Positions 63,632-64,000 of a DNA stretch of 64,000 nt are shown here, in pieces. Made by a program: the position numbers and the translations under genes. Position 1 is the first letter of the stretch, and every line of letters starts with the position of its first letter. The notes under the pieces were generated by a model that was not told where the DNA came from, made no database searches, and was given only the letters and a program-made list of their open reading frames with translations. The stretch comes from Planctomycetaceae bacterium (GTDB taxonomy: Bacteria; Planctomycetota; Phycisphaerae; SM23-33), in the NCBI GenBank assembly GCA_039680605.1, contig JBDKTA010000065.1, positions 20,866 to 84,865 on the forward strand. Reading direction: 5' to 3'.

Positions 63632-63884
63632 TATGGAGTGCGGCAGCCTTAGCTGCCGCTTTGGAAGTTGTTGGGCCAAAACCGACGACGAGGACGAGGC
63701 CGACGACGAGAACGGGACCTGCGCACCGAGCTCGACGACGTGGTAGCCTTGTATGGGGTAAAGACGCTGTCGTGATTCTTGTTAGCGGCGGAGCTTGCTC
63801 CGCGCGTTCGCCGCAAAGCGTCCATCCTGTGTTGCCCGAAGATCGGGGAAACAACCGCGTCGAGCAAGCTCGACCGCTAACCCA
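63632..63884. repeat. R3 and R4 repeats with GACGACGAG tract
   Basis: An R3 copy (TATGGAGTGCGGCAGCCTTA) at about 63632-63674 begins at the fucosidase stop. A CGACGACGAGAACGGG tract follows, then an R4 inverted pair (TTAGCGGCGGAGCTTGCTCC with GAGCAAGCTCGACCGCTAAC) at about 63782-63884. Confidence 0.85.
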
Positions 63885-64000
63885 ACTTCCGCAGTTGGCG
63901 ACGTAAGTGCTTTATTATCAAGGGCAGCGCCCTGAAAGTCTTCACTACATCGCTACGAAGCAGTCAGCGGCGGGGGCATGATCTTCATCCTCGACGGCAG
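63885..64000. other. Right edge, unresolved
   Basis: About 115 bases at the window edge. A short plus-strand frame starts at ATG 63978 (MIFILDG) after GCGGGGGC, and a protein-like minus-strand frame ends near 63943 (AVEDEDHAPAADCFVAM). Neither can be chosen without flanking sequence. Confidence 0.3.

Overview
The window looks like a chromosomal segment of a GC-rich planctomycete, most likely of the class Phycisphaerae. The evidence is PEP-CTERM surface proteins, a long MoxR/DUF58/BatA-type von Willebrand operon, PQQ-propeller proteins fused to other domains, cytoplasmic alpha-L-fucosidase paralogues, and families of short palindromic repeats whose translations read GRDAHAT or MGETPMP. Taxonomy is inferred from gene content; no rRNA or tRNA gene was recognised.

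Layout. 1-4184: end of an unknown gene, coaX, a shortened mnmE-like gene, a probable replication origin with DnaA boxes, and dnaA. 4719-16236: ZIP metal transporter, a giant PQQ/methyltransferase protein, an AlkD-like protein, a polysaccharide deacetylase, a CPBP protease, WrbA, an HhH protein with a GH10-like protein lacking both catalytic glutamates, and a rhomboid/NUDIX pair. 16440-25218: dxr, rseP, a lipoprotein, hemL and leuS. 25620-31300: a peptidase-MA-like gene and its partner, then an AT-richer accessory stretch with a lipoprotein and a DUF3863-like gene. 31590-40661: hybrid histidine kinase, GH172/DUF2961 protein, large PEP-CTERM protein, Mut7-C protein, HD protein, antitoxin remnant, creatininase-like protein and a DUF981-like membrane protein. 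41381-44946: four PEP-CTERM genes with shared or structured leaders. 44953-59077 (minus strand): a nine-gene MoxR/vWA operon. 59429-63631: three GH29 genes.

The most unusual aspect is the intergenic DNA. Almost every gap holds one or more palindromic repeats. I sort them into five sequence families: R1, GGCATGGGCG with inverted CGCCCATGCC; R2, CACAGCCTTTCCAGGCTGTG; R3, CAAAGCGGCGGC with GCCGCCGCACTCC; R4, GAGCAAGCTC with CCGCTAAC; R5, GGTGGCATGGCGACACGCG. A sixth class, R6, consists of hairpins whose two arms are built from tandem 6-9 nt words. One R6 element has perfect 34-nt arms.

Some repeats lie inside genes and keep the frame: R1 in the PQQ protein and at the start of a BatA-operon gene, R2 at the start of the peptidase-MA-like gene, and R3 in mnmE. 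Others supply the last codons and stop of hemL and probably of the Mut7-C gene. Two secreted proteins have repeats exactly between the start codon and the signal-peptide core, which points to insertion filtered by reading frame.

Functionally the window mixes housekeeping genes (CoA, isoprenoid, heme, Leu-tRNA, replication, membrane proteolysis) with cell-surface and glycan genes (PEP-CTERM, GH29, GH172, deacetylase). The vWA operon probably assembles or remodels an envelope complex with a MoxR ATPase.
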